From NCBI GenBank assembly GCA_018828125.1, contig JAHJWB010000022.1:229860-293859 (forward strand): a stretch of 64,000 nt of DNA. Reading direction: 5' to 3'. Position numbers and translations under genes: made by a program. The notes under the pieces were generated by a model, which searched no databases, had not been told where the DNA came from, and saw only the letters and a list, made by a program, of their open reading frames with translations. This document shows positions 1 to 9,215 of this stretch, piece by piece. Source of the DNA: Gammaproteobacteria bacterium (lineage in GTDB: Bacteria; Pseudomonadota; Gammaproteobacteria; Burkholderiales; Burkholderiaceae_C). Every line of letters begins with the position of its first letter. Position 1 is the stretch's first letter.

Positions 1-460
1 ACTCGAAACGGTGGAAGAAATGGCCACGATCTGCGCCGCGGCAGAAGCCGCTGAAGATCCGCATCTGGACGCCGACTTCACCGGGCAGACCTTTGGGCGC
101 ATCGACCAGTCCATCGCCATGGGCGCGCTGTTCACCGCGCACCATCTGGGCGCCAAAGCCATCGTGGCGATGACCGACAGCGGCGCCACGGCCCTGTGGA
201 TGAGCCGTCATCGGATCCACATCCCCATCTATGCACTGACACCCAAGGTGGCCACGCAACGCAAGATGGCCATGTACCGCAATGTGCGCCCGCTGCTCAT
301 GGACACCAGCGCTGATCGCGATACGGCTCTGGAGCAAGCCGAGGGCCACCTCAAGAGCCGCAACATCGTGCAAAAGGGCGATGTCTATGCCATCACCTGC
401 GGCGAACCCATGGGTGCACCTGGCGGTACCAACATGCTCAAAATCTGCGTGGCTAGCTAG
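1..460 (+). CDS. pyk: Pyruvate kinase, C-terminal part (5' end outside window)
   Basis: The reading frame is open from base 2 and ends at TAG 458-460. It gives about 152 residues of the C-terminal domain of pyruvate kinase, the cytoplasmic glycolytic enzyme that converts phosphoenolpyruvate and ADP to pyruvate and ATP. The segment shows the ETVEEMATI helix that follows the barrel, the AIVAMTDSGATA strand-turn and the terminal GGTNMLKI, all typical of the allosteric C domain. The catalytic barrel lies upstream of the window. The stop codon directly abuts the stop codon of the convergent PAP2 gene, with no spacer and no visible terminator. Identification is firm; the isoform cannot be told from this fragment. 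Confidence 0.93.
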   Translation, partial: LETVEEMATICAAAEAAEDPHLDADFTGQTFGRIDQSIAMGALFTAHHLGAKAIVAMTDSGATALWMSRHRIHIPIYALTPKVATQRKMAMYRNVRPLLMDTSADRDTALEQAEGHLKSRNIVQKGDVYAITCGEPMGAPGGTNMLKICVAS

Positions 461-1030
461 CTAACCGGTCGGCTGGCGGGCCGGAATGGTTGGAGCGTGG
501 CTACGCATCTTCCGGCGCTGCACTGCCGAGGTAATGGCATACAGGCTCAACGCTGAAGCGACCCCTGTCAGCGCGCCAGCCGCAACGTCGGACGGAAAAT
601 GCACCCCCAGGCTGATCCGGCTCCAGGCCATTGCGATGGCCACCACCCATCCCAGCCATGCCAGCGGTCGCATGCGCCCCATTGCCAGTGCAGCGGCAAG
701 CGCAAAGGCCCCTGCGGTATGCATGCTCGGGAATCCGGACCGCGCCGCGTGCTCAACCCATTGAAGGCCCACCCCCAGCTGCGCCGGTCGTGGGGCCGGG
801 ACCCATTGGCGCAGCGCCTGCACAGCCATCCACGCCAAAGCCATGGAGGCTGCCGCCCGCAGCAGCGTCCGGCGTTGTGAGGCGGAGCCTAGCAGCAAGC
901 CCGCCAGCAGCACGCCGCCCATGGCCAGCGGTAGTTGCAGGGAAATCCATCGTGCGCCAGCGATCACCAGCGGTGCTGTCGATGGCCCCGCGTTGATTGC
1001 TTCAAACAATGCCAGTTCAAGCGGCTGCAT
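461..1030 (-). CDS. PAP2-superfamily membrane phosphatase (copy 2)
   Basis: This 189-residue integral membrane protein has the PAP2 (type 2 phosphatidic acid phosphatase) motifs: a basic LRQWVPAPRP segment, GFPSMHTAG with the catalytic-loop histidine, and SRISLGVHFPSDVAAG with the second histidine. Such enzymes dephosphorylate lipid or undecaprenyl phosphates at the periplasmic face; the substrate cannot be read here. I chose the ATG at 1030 (MQPLELALFEAIN); an alternative start lies at 1063. It overlaps the end of the upstream PAP2 gene by 14 bp, so the two form an operon, transcribed divergently from a two-component system. A role in envelope or lipid A phosphate trimming is inference. Confidence 0.82.
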   Translation of the reverse strand: MQPLELALFEAINAGPSTAPLVIAGARWISLQLPLAMGGVLLAGLLLGSASQRRTLLRAAASMALAWMAVQALRQWVPAPRPAQLGVGLQWVEHAARSGFPSMHTAGAFALAAALAMGRMRPLAWLGWVVAIAMAWSRISLGVHFPSDVAAGALTGVASALSLYAITSAVQRRKMRSHAPTIPARQPTG

Positions 1031-1763
1031 GGTCCGATTCCTCAGGCGGCTTCGTGCTGGCAAAGGCGGGCAAGTGTGGGCGCAGCGCCGATGCTGCCAG
1101 GTCGCAAAGCCAGCCTGTGGTCCAGCAGATCCAACCTGTCCACAGCGTGTGGCTCATGAAGTGCGCCCCGCGAACTTGCTGAGCGCCGCCCAGTATCAAC
1201 CCCGCTGCCAGCGATCCGGCTAGCCACCAGAGTGCGGCGCGCGGTTGATGGCGGCGCAGTGCAAAGTACCCTCCCACAAAGGCAAAGCCCGCTGAAGCGT
1301 GACCCGCGGGGAAACACCGGCCGCCACCCCCATCCACCATGCCCAGTGCCCAGTGCGACGCATACCGTGCCACGCCTCCGAACTCCGCCAGATCCCACGG
1401 GCAGCTTGTATTGCTAAGGTTCTTGGTGATGCTCACCATGGCCAATGCGATCAGTGCGCTCACCACCATTTGCAAGCGCTCGCTGGCGTCTATGCGACGG
1501 AGAACGCCGCGCGGCCACCAGACACCGAGGGCCAGCAGCATCACCAGCAACCATCCCAGGCGGCGTGCGCCTTCGTGCAACACCTGCACAAAAAACCACT
1601 GGTCCCGCATCGGGAACCCGTGCGCAGTGCCAAAGGCATGTGCAAATGCCAAGTCCAGTCCGCCTGCATCCCAGGCCACAACACAGATAAGGGCGACCAG
1701 CGTGCAGTACAGAAGAGACCGGGGACTGTCGAGATGAGTGAGGGGGGCTGGCAAAGGCTGCAT
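1017..1763 (-). CDS. PAP2-superfamily membrane phosphatase (copy 1)
   Basis: A 248-residue membrane protein with a divergent PAP2 signature: TKNLSNTSCPWDL in place of the usual KxxxxxxRP, FPAGHASAGF with the catalytic histidine, and RGAHFMSHTLW with the second histidine. This pattern resembles phosphatases near PmrA/QseB-type regulators that act on lipid A or isoprenoid phosphates, but the substrate is not proven. Hydrophobic segments occur near residues 20-35, 70-85, 100-115, 155-170 and 180-195. It is the first gene of a two-gene PAP2 operon. Its start lies 23 bp from a CTTAA-N6-CTTAA box shared with the divergent response regulator, so control by that regulator is likely. Confidence 0.8.
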   Translation of the reverse strand: MQPLPAPLTHLDSPRSLLYCTLVALICVVAWDAGGLDLAFAHAFGTAHGFPMRDQWFFVQVLHEGARRLGWLLVMLLALGVWWPRGVLRRIDASERLQMVVSALIALAMVSITKNLSNTSCPWDLAEFGGVARYASHWALGMVDGGGGRCFPAGHASAGFAFVGGYFALRRHQPRAALWWLAGSLAAGLILGGAQQVRGAHFMSHTLWTGWICWTTGWLCDLAASALRPHLPAFASTKPPEESDHAAA

Positions 1764-1785
1764 GTTGCGATGGTGCAGGGCCGCA

Positions 1786-1801
1786 CTTAACGCCGTCTTA
1801 A
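1786..1801. promoter_or_regulatory. PmrA/QseB-type operator, CTTAA-N6-CTTAA
   Basis: Two exact CTTAA direct repeats (1786-1790 and 1797-1801) are separated by six bases, an 11-bp period. This is the published architecture of the PmrA box and closely related QseB sites. It lies in the 78-bp divergent promoter between the PAP2 operon and the response regulator, 40 bp before the regulator start. I infer autoregulation and control of the PAP2 genes. Confidence 0.7.
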
Positions 1802-1841
1802 AGCAGAACGCGCTGCGCCGCAGCCCGGCGACAATGGCCGG

Positions 1842-2546
1842 ATGCGAATACTTGTGGTCGAAGACGATGCTGGCATAGCCAGCGGCCTGCGCACCAATCT
1901 CCAGCAGCGTGGCTATGCGGTGGATGTGTGTGATGGTGTGGCCTCAGCCTGGGGCGCGCTTCGCGCCGAACGGTTTGATGCCGTGTTGCTGGATCTCGGC
2001 CTGGCCGATGGCGATGGCAGTGAGCTGCTTCGCCGGTTGCGGCTGAGTCCTCCTGCAACGGGCGCCCAGTCGACGTTACTGCCTGACCCATCAACTCCCG
2101 TTCTTATCGTGACCGCGCGCGATCAGGTGCATCAGCGCATCGCTGGGCTTGACCTGGGAGCGGACGACTACCTGTCCAAACCCTTCGATGTCGATGAACT
2201 TGACGCCCGCCTGCGCGCGCTGCTGCGCCGCGCAGCGGGGCGTACTTCACCAACGATCCGCCATGGCGACATCGAAGTTGACCCCGCCGCGCGCACCGTG
2301 CGGCAAGGCGGCAAGGTCGTGGAGATGTCGCCCAGGGAGTTTTCCGTGCTGCTGGTGCTGCTAGAGGCCCGCGGGCGGGTGCTGTCGCGCCTTCAGATTG
2401 AAGAGCGGTTGTACAGCTGGGACTCCGCCATCGAAAGTAATGCGGTGGAGGTCCACATTCATCACCTGCGCCGCAAGCTGGGCAGTGCCTGTATTCAAAC
2501 CATGCGTGGCGTTGGCTATTTCATGCCGCAAGGGGTAGCGCCATGA
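1842..2546 (+). CDS. OmpR-family response regulator (QseB/PmrA-like)
   Basis: This 234-residue cytoplasmic regulator has an N-terminal receiver domain (about 1-125) and a C-terminal winged-helix DNA-binding domain. The receiver shows the acidic pocket VVEDD (7-9), phosphoacceptor D51 in LLDLGL, the conserved Thr of VTARD and Lys of LSKPFD. The winged helix ends with the typical RRKLG...MRGVGYFM signature. An extra loop of about 15 residues after the fourth helix (PPATGAQSTLLPDPS) is longer than usual. It overlaps the sensor kinase by 4 bp (ATGA), showing translational coupling. The CTTAA box upstream fits a PmrA/QseB subfamily member. Confidence 0.9.
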   Translation: MRILVVEDDAGIASGLRTNLQQRGYAVDVCDGVASAWGALRAERFDAVLLDLGLADGDGSELLRRLRLSPPATGAQSTLLPDPSTPVLIVTARDQVHQRIAGLDLGADDYLSKPFDVDELDARLRALLRRAAGRTSPTIRHGDIEVDPAARTVRQGGKVVEMSPREFSVLLVLLEARGRVLSRLQIEERLYSWDSAIESNAVEVHIHHLRRKLGSACIQTMRGVGYFMPQGVAP

Positions 2547-3937
2547 GTGCGCCGAATGGCCCGGAACGCGAATCGCGAAAAAGCCGGCCGTCGCTGACCC
2601 GGCAGCTTCTGCTGTGGTCGTTGGGCGCTTTGGCGGTGGTATGGGGCAGCTTTGTGGTGATGGGTTACCAGACGGGTGTGCACGAGGCCGACGAGCTGAC
2701 CGACGGCCACCTGGCCAGCGTGACTGCCTTGTTGCTCAATCTGCGCGCTACCGATGCCATGGAGGGTGCGCAGGTCACGCAGCGCGTGCCCACGCCCTGG
2801 CTCAAGTCGCATGACTACCAGCAGTCGATCAGCGTGGTGCAGTGGGATAGGCAAGGCCGCCTTCTCACACACAGCGGCACATCGCCAGCTCCACCGTTCA
2901 CGGAGGCAGAGGGCTTTGCCAATCTCACCCTGGGCAACCCAGCAGCCGTGTGGCGGAGCTTTGCGCAGTGGGATGCGGCACGGTCGCGCAAGGTCATGGT
3001 TTTGCTGGAACTGCGCGAGCGCGACGAACTCGCCCAGGACATCGCGGAACAGATGATCGAGCCAGGCCTGTGGTTGTTGCCCGTGGTGTCGCTTGCGCTG
3101 GGGCTCGCACTGTGGAGAGGGCTGAGGCCGCTGTACGCCTTGTCGGCGGATGTGGCCGCCCTTGATCCCGCAAGCGCGCAGCGCTTGGCGTCGCGCCACG
3201 CCTGGAACGAATTCGAGTCGGTGGTCGCGTCCATCAACACGCTGCTGGACCGCCAGCAGGCGGCCATGGTGCGGGAGCGCCGCCTCGCCAACGAAGTCGC
3301 CCACGAGCTGCGCACGCCGCTGTCGTCCATTGCGCTACAAGCCAGCGCGCTGGCCGGCGATCTTGCCCCCCAGGCGCGAGCAGAAGCCGTGGCCCGCATC
3401 GGCCAGGATGCATTGCGCGCCGGCCATGTGCTCAACCAGTTGCTGGCGTTGGCACGGGCGAGCCGCGCCGAGCTGCACGAAGCCACGGCACCGGTGGACC
3501 TGAGCGCGCTGGCGCGAGCGGTATGTGCCGACTATGCGCAGGCGGCATGGCAGCGGGGCGACGACATCGCACTGTTGGCTCCGCCTGTGCTCACCTTGCC
3601 CGGCCACGCGGTGCTGCTGGATATCGCAGTTCGCAATCTGGTGGAGAACGCTCTTAAGCACACGCCGGACGGCACCCATATCTCGGTACAGGCGGGTGAA
3701 GAGTCGGACGCGGGCGATGTCTGGTTGCAGGTGTGTGACGATGGTGGTCGCAGCACCATGGGCGCTGCGGGCGTCGCTGCTGCGCGCAAGGAGGACAGCT
3801 TGCACCTGGGCCATGAAATTGTGCGGCGGGTGGCAGACATCCATGGTGGCCACTTTGGGCCTGCTCCGGCGCGGCCCCCCTTTACCACCTGCTACCGCTT
3901 GGTTTTGCCCAGACACCCCATTGCCCACCCCGGTTAA
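2543..3937 (+). CDS. Sensor histidine kinase with degenerate ATP-lid motifs (QseC/PmrB-like)
   Basis: A 464-residue inner-membrane kinase, partner of the upstream regulator. Transmembrane segments near 21-42 and 173-192 flank a periplasmic sensor of about 130 residues. The H-box NEVAHELRTPL places the phosphoacceptor at H254, and the N-box RNLVENALKHTP is intact (N365, N369). The G1 box reads DDGGRSTMG instead of DxGxG, and the G2 region reads LHLGHEIV instead of GLGLAIV, so the nucleotide-binding part is unusual. Whether it keeps kinase activity, or acts mainly as a phosphatase, cannot be decided from sequence. Neighbouring PAP2 genes suggest envelope sensing. Confidence 0.88.
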   Translation: MSAPNGPERESRKSRPSLTRQLLLWSLGALAVVWGSFVVMGYQTGVHEADELTDGHLASVTALLLNLRATDAMEGAQVTQRVPTPWLKSHDYQQSISVVQWDRQGRLLTHSGTSPAPPFTEAEGFANLTLGNPAAVWRSFAQWDAARSRKVMVLLELRERDELAQDIAEQMIEPGLWLLPVVSLALGLALWRGLRPLYALSADVAALDPASAQRLASRHAWNEFESVVASINTLLDRQQAAMVRERRLANEVAHELRTPLSSIALQASALAGDLAPQARAEAVARIGQDALRAGHVLNQLLALARASRAELHEATAPVDLSALARAVCADYAQAAWQRGDDIALLAPPVLTLPGHAVLLDIAVRNLVENALKHTPDGTHISVQAGEESDAGDVWLQVCDDGGRSTMGAAGVAAARKEDSLHLGHEIVRRVADIHGGHFGPAPARPPFTTCYRLVLPRHPIAHPG

Positions 3938-4018
3938 AATTGCCGGTTACCAAGCGGTTACCACCGCATTGCCAGGCGTACGGCGCCTCCCCCTCAACCC
4001 AGAACGGACACCACGACC

Positions 4019-5083
4019 ATGCCCCTCGTTTCGATGCGCGAACTGCTCGACCATGCCGCCGCCAACAGCTATGGCATTCCCGCTTTCAACGTCAACAACC
4101 TGGAACAGGTGCAGGCCGTGATGGCCGCTGCAGACGAAGTCGGTGCTCCCGTCATCCTGCAGGCCAGCGCCGGTGCGCGCAAATATGCGGGCGAGCATTT
4201 CATCAAGCACCTGATCCAGGCGGCGGTGGAAACCTTTCCGCACATCCCGCTGGTGATGCACCAGGACCATGGTTCGTCGCCAACGATCTGCCAGGGTGCC
4301 ATCGATCTTGGGTTTGGCTCGGTGATGATGGATGGCTCGCTGATGGAAGACGGCAAGACCCCCGCATCGTTTGAGTACAACATGGACGTGACCCGCAAGG
4401 TGGTCGACATGGCGCACAAGGTGGGCGTCACGGTCGAGGGCGAATTGGGCTGCCTGGGCAACCTGGAAACCGGCGAGGCCGGTGAAGAAGACGGCATCGG
4501 CGCTGAAGGCAAGCTCGACCACAGCCAGATGTTGACCGACCCTGAGGAGGCGGCGGTCTTCGTCAAGGCCACGCAGCTGGATGCGCTGGCCATTGCCATT
4601 GGCACCAGCCATGGCGCCTACAAATTCAGCCGCAAGCCCACGGGCGACATCCTGGCCATCAGCCGTGTGAAGGAAATCCACAAGCGCATTCCCAACACCC
4701 ATCTGGTGATGCACGGCTCGTCGTCGGTGCCTGCAGAGCTGCTGGCCATCATCAACCAGTACGGCGGCAAGATGAAGGAGACCTACGGCGTGCCCGTGGA
4801 AGAGATCCAGGAAGCCATCAAGTACGGCGTGCGCAAGATCAACATCGACACCGATATCCGCCTGGCCATGACCGGCGCGGTGCGCAAGTTCCTGGCCGAG
4901 AACCCTGACAAGTTCGACGCGCGCGAGTGGCTCAAGCCCGCACGCGAAGCGGCCAAGCAGGTCTGCAAGCAGCGCTACCTGGAGTTTGGCTGCGAAGGCC
5001 AGGGCGCCAAGATCAAGGGCGAAAGCCTGCAGGTGGTGGCCACCAAGTACGCGCGCGGCGAGTTGGCCCAAGTGGTGAACTGA
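4019..5083 (+). CDS. fba: Class II fructose-bisphosphate aldolase
   Basis: A 354-residue cytoplasmic, zinc-dependent aldolase that reversibly cleaves fructose 1,6-bisphosphate into dihydroxyacetone phosphate and glyceraldehyde 3-phosphate. The class IIB signature [10 protein letters not shown] carries catalytic D83 and zinc ligand H84, and [14 protein letters not shown] and VMHGSSSVP are the further metal and phosphate-binding stretches. [13 protein letters not shown] is the C-terminal substrate-binding motif. The length matches the Calvin-cycle/Burkholderiales subtype. It stands alone, follows the sensor kinase gene, and is closed by a clear intrinsic terminator at 5126-5156. Confidence 0.97.
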   Translation: MPLVSMRELLDHAAANSYGIPAFNVNNLEQVQAVMAAADEVGAPVILQASAGARKYAGEHFIKHLIQAAVETFPHIPLVMHQDHGSSPTICQGAIDLGFGSVMMDGSLMEDGKTPASFEYNMDVTRKVVDMAHKVGVTVEGELGCLGNLETGEAGEEDGIGAEGKLDHSQMLTDPEEAAVFVKATQLDALAIAIGTSHGAYKFSRKPTGDILAISRVKEIHKRIPNTHLVMHGSSSVPAELLAIINQYGGKMKETYGVPVEEIQEAIKYGVRKINIDTDIRLAMTGAVRKFLAENPDKFDAREWLKPAREAAKQVCKQRYLEFGCEGQGAKIKGESLQVVATKYARGELAQVVN

Positions 5084-5125
5084 GCGGCTTTCTTGCGGGA
5101 CGCGGTTCCCTGGTGCAAGTCCCGA

Positions 5126-5156
5126 GCCCGGCCGATATCCATCGCCGGGCTTTTTT
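5126..5156 (+). terminator. Intrinsic terminator of fba
   Basis: A perfect 7-bp stem GCCCGGC (5126-5132) / GCCGGGC (5144-5150) with an 11-nt loop is followed directly by TTTTTT. Confidence 0.88.
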
Positions 5157-5285
5157 GTTGGCATGCTGCCTGTGCTGGCTGGAGAGCTCCCTCTACATCA
5201 GACAAAGGCGACAGCCATAAGAAAATCTTCATGTAAGCTCGCGGTCAGTTTGCGCTGGCCGAGCTGTGCAAAGGCCTATCCCCTC

Positions 5286-6017
5286 ATGACTTTGACGATT
5301 CCCAAGTTTCGGTTCCTGTTTTCGCTGCCCTGTGCCGTGACGCTTGTGGCGTGCGCTCCTATGACCGTGCCCCCCAAGGCGGAATACCCCGTGGGTCGCT
5401 CTCGGCTGGTGTTGCCAGCGGGTGCCTGGCAAGACCTAGGCGCTACCGATGTCGCCTTGCCGTTATTACCCGGCCCCGGCACCACGGTGCCATTGCAGAC
5501 CCGTGCCGTAGGGCTGCGTGGCGCGCAAGGTGAGTGGCTGGCCGTGCTGCGTGTGCAGACCAACCGCAGCGGCGATATACCCCGCTCTGTGTTGTGGTCG
5601 GGCTATTGCCCGCAGCAAAAGGACGTGATCGTCGACGACGCTGCCGCCAGCAGTCCGGTGCGCGCGGACTGCCTGCGTTTCAAGCGATGGGCCAGCACCG
5701 CCCAGTGGCTCGACAAGAACCATCCCGAAATGGTGACGTGGCTGGATGGCCGGCAGATCACACTCAAGCAGCCGTATTCCTATTTCAGCTACCGCTATGC
5801 CACTGAAGGTGGTGCGCTCGTCCAACTCGATGGTCTGGCGGACCACCGCCTGCTGCGTCCCAAGACCCAGAACAACGAAGAATTCCTGACCGCTGGCCGC
5901 CCTGCTCAGACCTGGGGTGAGAACCTGGCCCAGGCCGCGCGCCTGAGCGTTGGCATGGTGGACGGTTTTCTGGCCATTCCACCGTTCCCATTCCCAGCGC
6001 CCGTTTCTACCCCTTAG
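5286..6017 (+). CDS. Putative lipoprotein of unknown function
   Basis: From the ATG at 5286 the product is 243 residues and starts with a lipoprotein signal peptide ending in a lipobox LVAC, so it is probably anchored in the outer membrane. An open frame continues upstream to 5163, but that extension has no signal peptide logic and overlaps the region just after the fba terminator. No catalytic motif was recognised. The mature part is moderately hydrophilic with RLVLPAGAWQDLG near its start and a short proline-rich C terminus. It lies 60 bp before pntA on the same strand. Function unknown. Confidence 0.72.
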   Translation: MTLTIPKFRFLFSLPCAVTLVACAPMTVPPKAEYPVGRSRLVLPAGAWQDLGATDVALPLLPGPGTTVPLQTRAVGLRGAQGEWLAVLRVQTNRSGDIPRSVLWSGYCPQQKDVIVDDAAASSPVRADCLRFKRWASTAQWLDKNHPEMVTWLDGRQITLKQPYSYFSYRYATEGGALVQLDGLADHRLLRPKTQNNEEFLTAGRPAQTWGENLAQAARLSVGMVDGFLAIPPFPFPAPVSTP

Positions 6018-6077
6018 CGCCTGCGTTCTCCCAGGCGGCATGGCGGAAAACAATCACGACACTAGAGGAGACCTCTC

Positions 6078-7673
6078 ATGCAGACCAGCCACCCCCCGCA
6101 GCGCATTGGCGTGCCACGGGAGACCTTTCCGCTTGAAAAGCGCGTTGCCACCGTTCCAGACGTGGTGGAAAAGCTCATCAAGCTGGGTTTCAGCGTAGCA
6201 ATCGAATCGGGGGCGGGCGAAGCTGCCAACTTTAGCGATGACGCCTATCGCGCAGCAGGGGCGCAAGTGCTGCCGGATGCAGCTGCGCTGTGGTCGGCAT
6301 CGGACATCGTCTTCAAGGTGCGCCCGCCCAGCACCGATGAGGTCGCTTTGATGCGTGACGGCACCACGCTCATCGACTTCATCTGGCCCGCGCAGAACCC
6401 GGAACTGATGCAGCAGCTTGCCGCCAAGTCGGCCACGGTGCTGGCCATTGATTGCCTGCCGCGCACACTCTCGCGCGCTCAAAAAATGGACGCACTCACG
6501 TCCACCGCCGGCGTCAGCGGATACCGGGCGGTCATTGAGGCCGCCAACGCCTTTGGTCGCTTCTTCAATGGCCAGATCACGGCAGCGGGCAAGGTGCCGC
6601 CTGCCAAGGTGTTTATTGCTGGCGCTGGCGTGGCGGGCCTTGCCGCCATTGGCACAGCCGCCAACCTGGGCGCCATCGTGCGCGCCAACGATACGCGTGC
6701 CGAAGTGGCCGACCAGGTCAAGTCGCTGGGCGGAGAATTCGTCAAGGTGGACTACGAAGAAGAAGGCTCGGGCGGCGGCGGCTACGCCAAGGTCATGAGC
6801 GAAGGTTTCCAGGCCGCGCAGCGCAAGATGTACGCGGAGCAGGCCAAGGACGTGGACATCATCATCACCACCGCGCTGATCCCCGGCAAGCCTGCGCCCA
6901 AGCTCATCACGGCCGAGATGGTGCAGAGCATGAAGCCCGGCAGCGTGATCGTCGACATGGCGGCCGAGCAGGGCGGCAACTGCGAGCTGACCGTACCCGG
7001 CGAGGCCGTGGTGCGCCATGGGGTGACCATTGTGGGCTACACCGACCTGGCCTCGCGCCTAGCCAAGCAGTCGTCCACCCTGTACGCCACCAACCTTCTG
7101 CGCCTGACGGAAGAGCTGTGCAAGGCCAAGGACGGCGTAGCTGTGGTCAACATGGAGGACGACGCCATCCGCGGCCTCACCGTGGTCAAGGACGGTGCCA
7201 TCACCTGGCCTGCTCCACCGCTCAAGCAGGCCCCAGCGCCTGCGCCCAAGGCAGCGGCTGCGCCGGTGGCTCCCAAAAAATCCAGCCATGGCCCAGGTGC
7301 CCCCATGTCCGCCAAAACGCTGACCATCACGTTCGCCGTGCTGGCCGTGCTGTTCTGGGCCATTGGTGCCTATGCGCCTGTGGCTTTCCTGGGGCATTTC
7401 ACGGTGTTTGTGCTCGCCTGCTTCATCGGCTACATGGTGGTTTGGAACGTCACGCCAGCGTTGCACACGCCGTTGATGAGCGTGACCAACGCGATCTCCA
7501 GCATCATTGCCATCGGTGCGCTGGTGCAAATTGCGCCCCCAGATGCAGGTGTAAACGGGCGCCCCGACGGGCTCATCCTGTGGTTGGCGTTCGCTGCCCT
7601 GGTGCTCACGGCAGTCAACATGTTCGGCGGCTTTGCGGTCACGCGCCGCATGCTGGCCATGTTCCGCAAGTAA
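6078..7673 (+). CDS. pntA: NAD(P) transhydrogenase subunit alpha
   Basis: A 531-residue subunit of the proton-translocating transhydrogenase, which couples hydride transfer from NADH to NADP+ with proton entry. The NAD-binding domain I (about 1-380) has RVATVP near the N terminus and the Rossmann motif GAGVAG at 182-187. A proline/alanine linker (about 378-410) is followed by four membrane helices between about 412 and 525, so this is the E. coli-like fused alpha form. An AGGAGA ribosome-binding site precedes the ATG. pntB follows after 34 bp, forming an operon. Confidence 0.96.
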   Translation: MQTSHPPQRIGVPRETFPLEKRVATVPDVVEKLIKLGFSVAIESGAGEAANFSDDAYRAAGAQVLPDAAALWSASDIVFKVRPPSTDEVALMRDGTTLIDFIWPAQNPELMQQLAAKSATVLAIDCLPRTLSRAQKMDALTSTAGVSGYRAVIEAANAFGRFFNGQITAAGKVPPAKVFIAGAGVAGLAAIGTAANLGAIVRANDTRAEVADQVKSLGGEFVKVDYEEEGSGGGGYAKVMSEGFQAAQRKMYAEQAKDVDIIITTALIPGKPAPKLITAEMVQSMKPGSVIVDMAAEQGGNCELTVPGEAVVRHGVTIVGYTDLASRLAKQSSTLYATNLLRLTEELCKAKDGVAVVNMEDDAIRGLTVVKDGAITWPAPPLKQAPAPAPKAAAAPVAPKKSSHGPGAPMSAKTLTITFAVLAVLFWAIGAYAPVAFLGHFTVFVLACFIGYMVVWNVTPALHTPLMSVTNAISSIIAIGALVQIAPPDAGVNGRPDGLILWLAFAALVLTAVNMFGGFAVTRRMLAMFRK

Positions 7674-7707
7674 CTCCATAACAACAAGAAAACGAGGAGC
7701 ACAGAAC

Positions 7708-9120
7708 ATGTCCCAAAGTCTCGCTACCGTCGCCTACCTGGGCGCGGCCATTTTGTTCATCCTGAGCCTGGGTGGGCTTTCCAATCCTGAAACCTCCCGC
7801 CGGGGTAACCTGTTCGGCATGGTCGGCATGGCGCTGGCCGTGCTGGCGACAGTGTTCGGCCCGCGCGTGAGTCCTGCTGGGGTTGCCTGGATCGTCGGCG
7901 CGCTGGTGATCGGCGGCGGTATCGGCCTGTATGCGGCCAAGGTCGTCAAGATGACGCAGATGCCCGAGCTGGTCGCGCTGATGCACAGCTTGGTGGGCCT
8001 GGCGGCCTGCCTGGTGGGTTTTGCCAGCTATGTCGATACCTCCATCCAGCTGCAGGGCGCAGAAAAAATCATCCATGAAGTGGAGATTTATGTCGGCATC
8101 CTGATCGGTGCCGTCACGTTCAGCGGCTCGCTGATCGCCTTCGGCAAGCTCAACGGCAAGATCGGCGGCAAGCCGCTGCTGCTGCCCGGCCGCCACTGGC
8201 TCAACCTGGCAGCGCTGCTGGTCGTGATCTGGTTCGGGCGCGAATTTCTGCGCGCCGAAACGGTGGAGCAGGGCATGGTGCCCTTGATGGTGATGACAGC
8301 GATTGCGCTGCTGTTCGGAGTCCACATGGTGATGGCGATTGGTGGGGCCGACATGCCGGTGGTGGTGTCCATGCTCAACAGCTACTCGGGCTGGGCGGCG
8401 GCCGCCACGGGCTTCATGCTCAGCAATGACCTGCTCATCGTCACCGGGGCGCTGGTGGGGTCCTCTGGCGCCATCCTGAGCTACATCATGTGCAACGCCA
8501 TGAACCGCAATTTCCTCAGCGTGATCGCTGGGGGCTTTGGCTCAGGCGCGGGCACGCCGGCCAAGAAGGGCGAAGCGGCAGAGCCCCAGGGCGAGGCGGT
8601 GCCTGTGAGCGCCGCCGAGACGGCCGAACTGCTGCGCGATGCCAAGAGCGTGATCATCGTGCCCGGCTACGGAATGGCCGTGGCACAGGCGCAGCACACG
8701 GTGAATGAAATCACCCAGACCCTGCGCGCCAAGGGCATTACCGTGCGTTTTGGCATCCACCCGGTGGCGGGCCGCATGCCCGGCCACATGAACGTGCTGC
8801 TGGCCGAGGCCAAGGTGCCGTATGACATCGTGATGGAAATGGACGAGATCAACGACGACTTCCCGGACACCGACGTGGCCATGGTCATTGGTGCCAACGA
8901 CATCGTGAACCCCAGCGCGCTGGACGACCCCACCAGCCCCATTGCGGGCATGCCCGTGCTGGAAGTGTGGAAGGCCAAAACCTCCATCGTGATGAAGCGT
9001 TCCATGGCGTCTGGCTATGCGGGGGTGGACAACCCTTTGTTTTACAAGGACAACAACCGCATGCTGTTCGGCGATGCCAAGAAAATGCTCGACGAAGTGC
9101 TGACCACCCTCAAGAGCTGA
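7708..9120 (+). CDS. pntB: NAD(P) transhydrogenase subunit beta
   Basis: A 470-residue inner-membrane subunit with about eight to nine N-terminal helices (to about residue 265) and a C-terminal NADP(H)-binding domain III. The latter shows [24 protein letters not shown] and [10 protein letters not shown], all diagnostic for PntB. The ATG at 7708 is chosen because GAGGAG lies 9-14 bp upstream and the protein then begins [14 protein letters not shown] as in the family; a longer frame from 7633 would overlap pntA. It completes the pntAB operon supplying NADPH. Confidence 0.96.
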   Translation: MSQSLATVAYLGAAILFILSLGGLSNPETSRRGNLFGMVGMALAVLATVFGPRVSPAGVAWIVGALVIGGGIGLYAAKVVKMTQMPELVALMHSLVGLAACLVGFASYVDTSIQLQGAEKIIHEVEIYVGILIGAVTFSGSLIAFGKLNGKIGGKPLLLPGRHWLNLAALLVVIWFGREFLRAETVEQGMVPLMVMTAIALLFGVHMVMAIGGADMPVVVSMLNSYSGWAAAATGFMLSNDLLIVTGALVGSSGAILSYIMCNAMNRNFLSVIAGGFGSGAGTPAKKGEAAEPQGEAVPVSAAETAELLRDAKSVIIVPGYGMAVAQAQHTVNEITQTLRAKGITVRFGIHPVAGRMPGHMNVLLAEAKVPYDIVMEMDEINDDFPDTDVAMVIGANDIVNPSALDDPTSPIAGMPVLEVWKAKTSIVMKRSMASGYAGVDNPLFYKDNNRMLFGDAKKMLDEVLTTLKS

Positions 9121-9215
9121 CAGGCATAATTTCCCTGCGAAAAAAGCACGACCGTGCTGAAGGTGACAGCGCGGTTTTCATGGCATCAAAAAAAACTGAC
9201 TAGGAGACGACGCAA

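Noticed and set aside
7633..7707. Upstream extension of pntB overlapping the end of pntA
   Set aside because: The extension is Arg/Cys-rich out-of-family sequence, and a good ribosome-binding site precedes the ATG at 7708.
9138..9160. AGCACG-ACCGTGCT small hairpin after pntB as a terminator
   Set aside because: Too short a loop and no T run on the plus strand.
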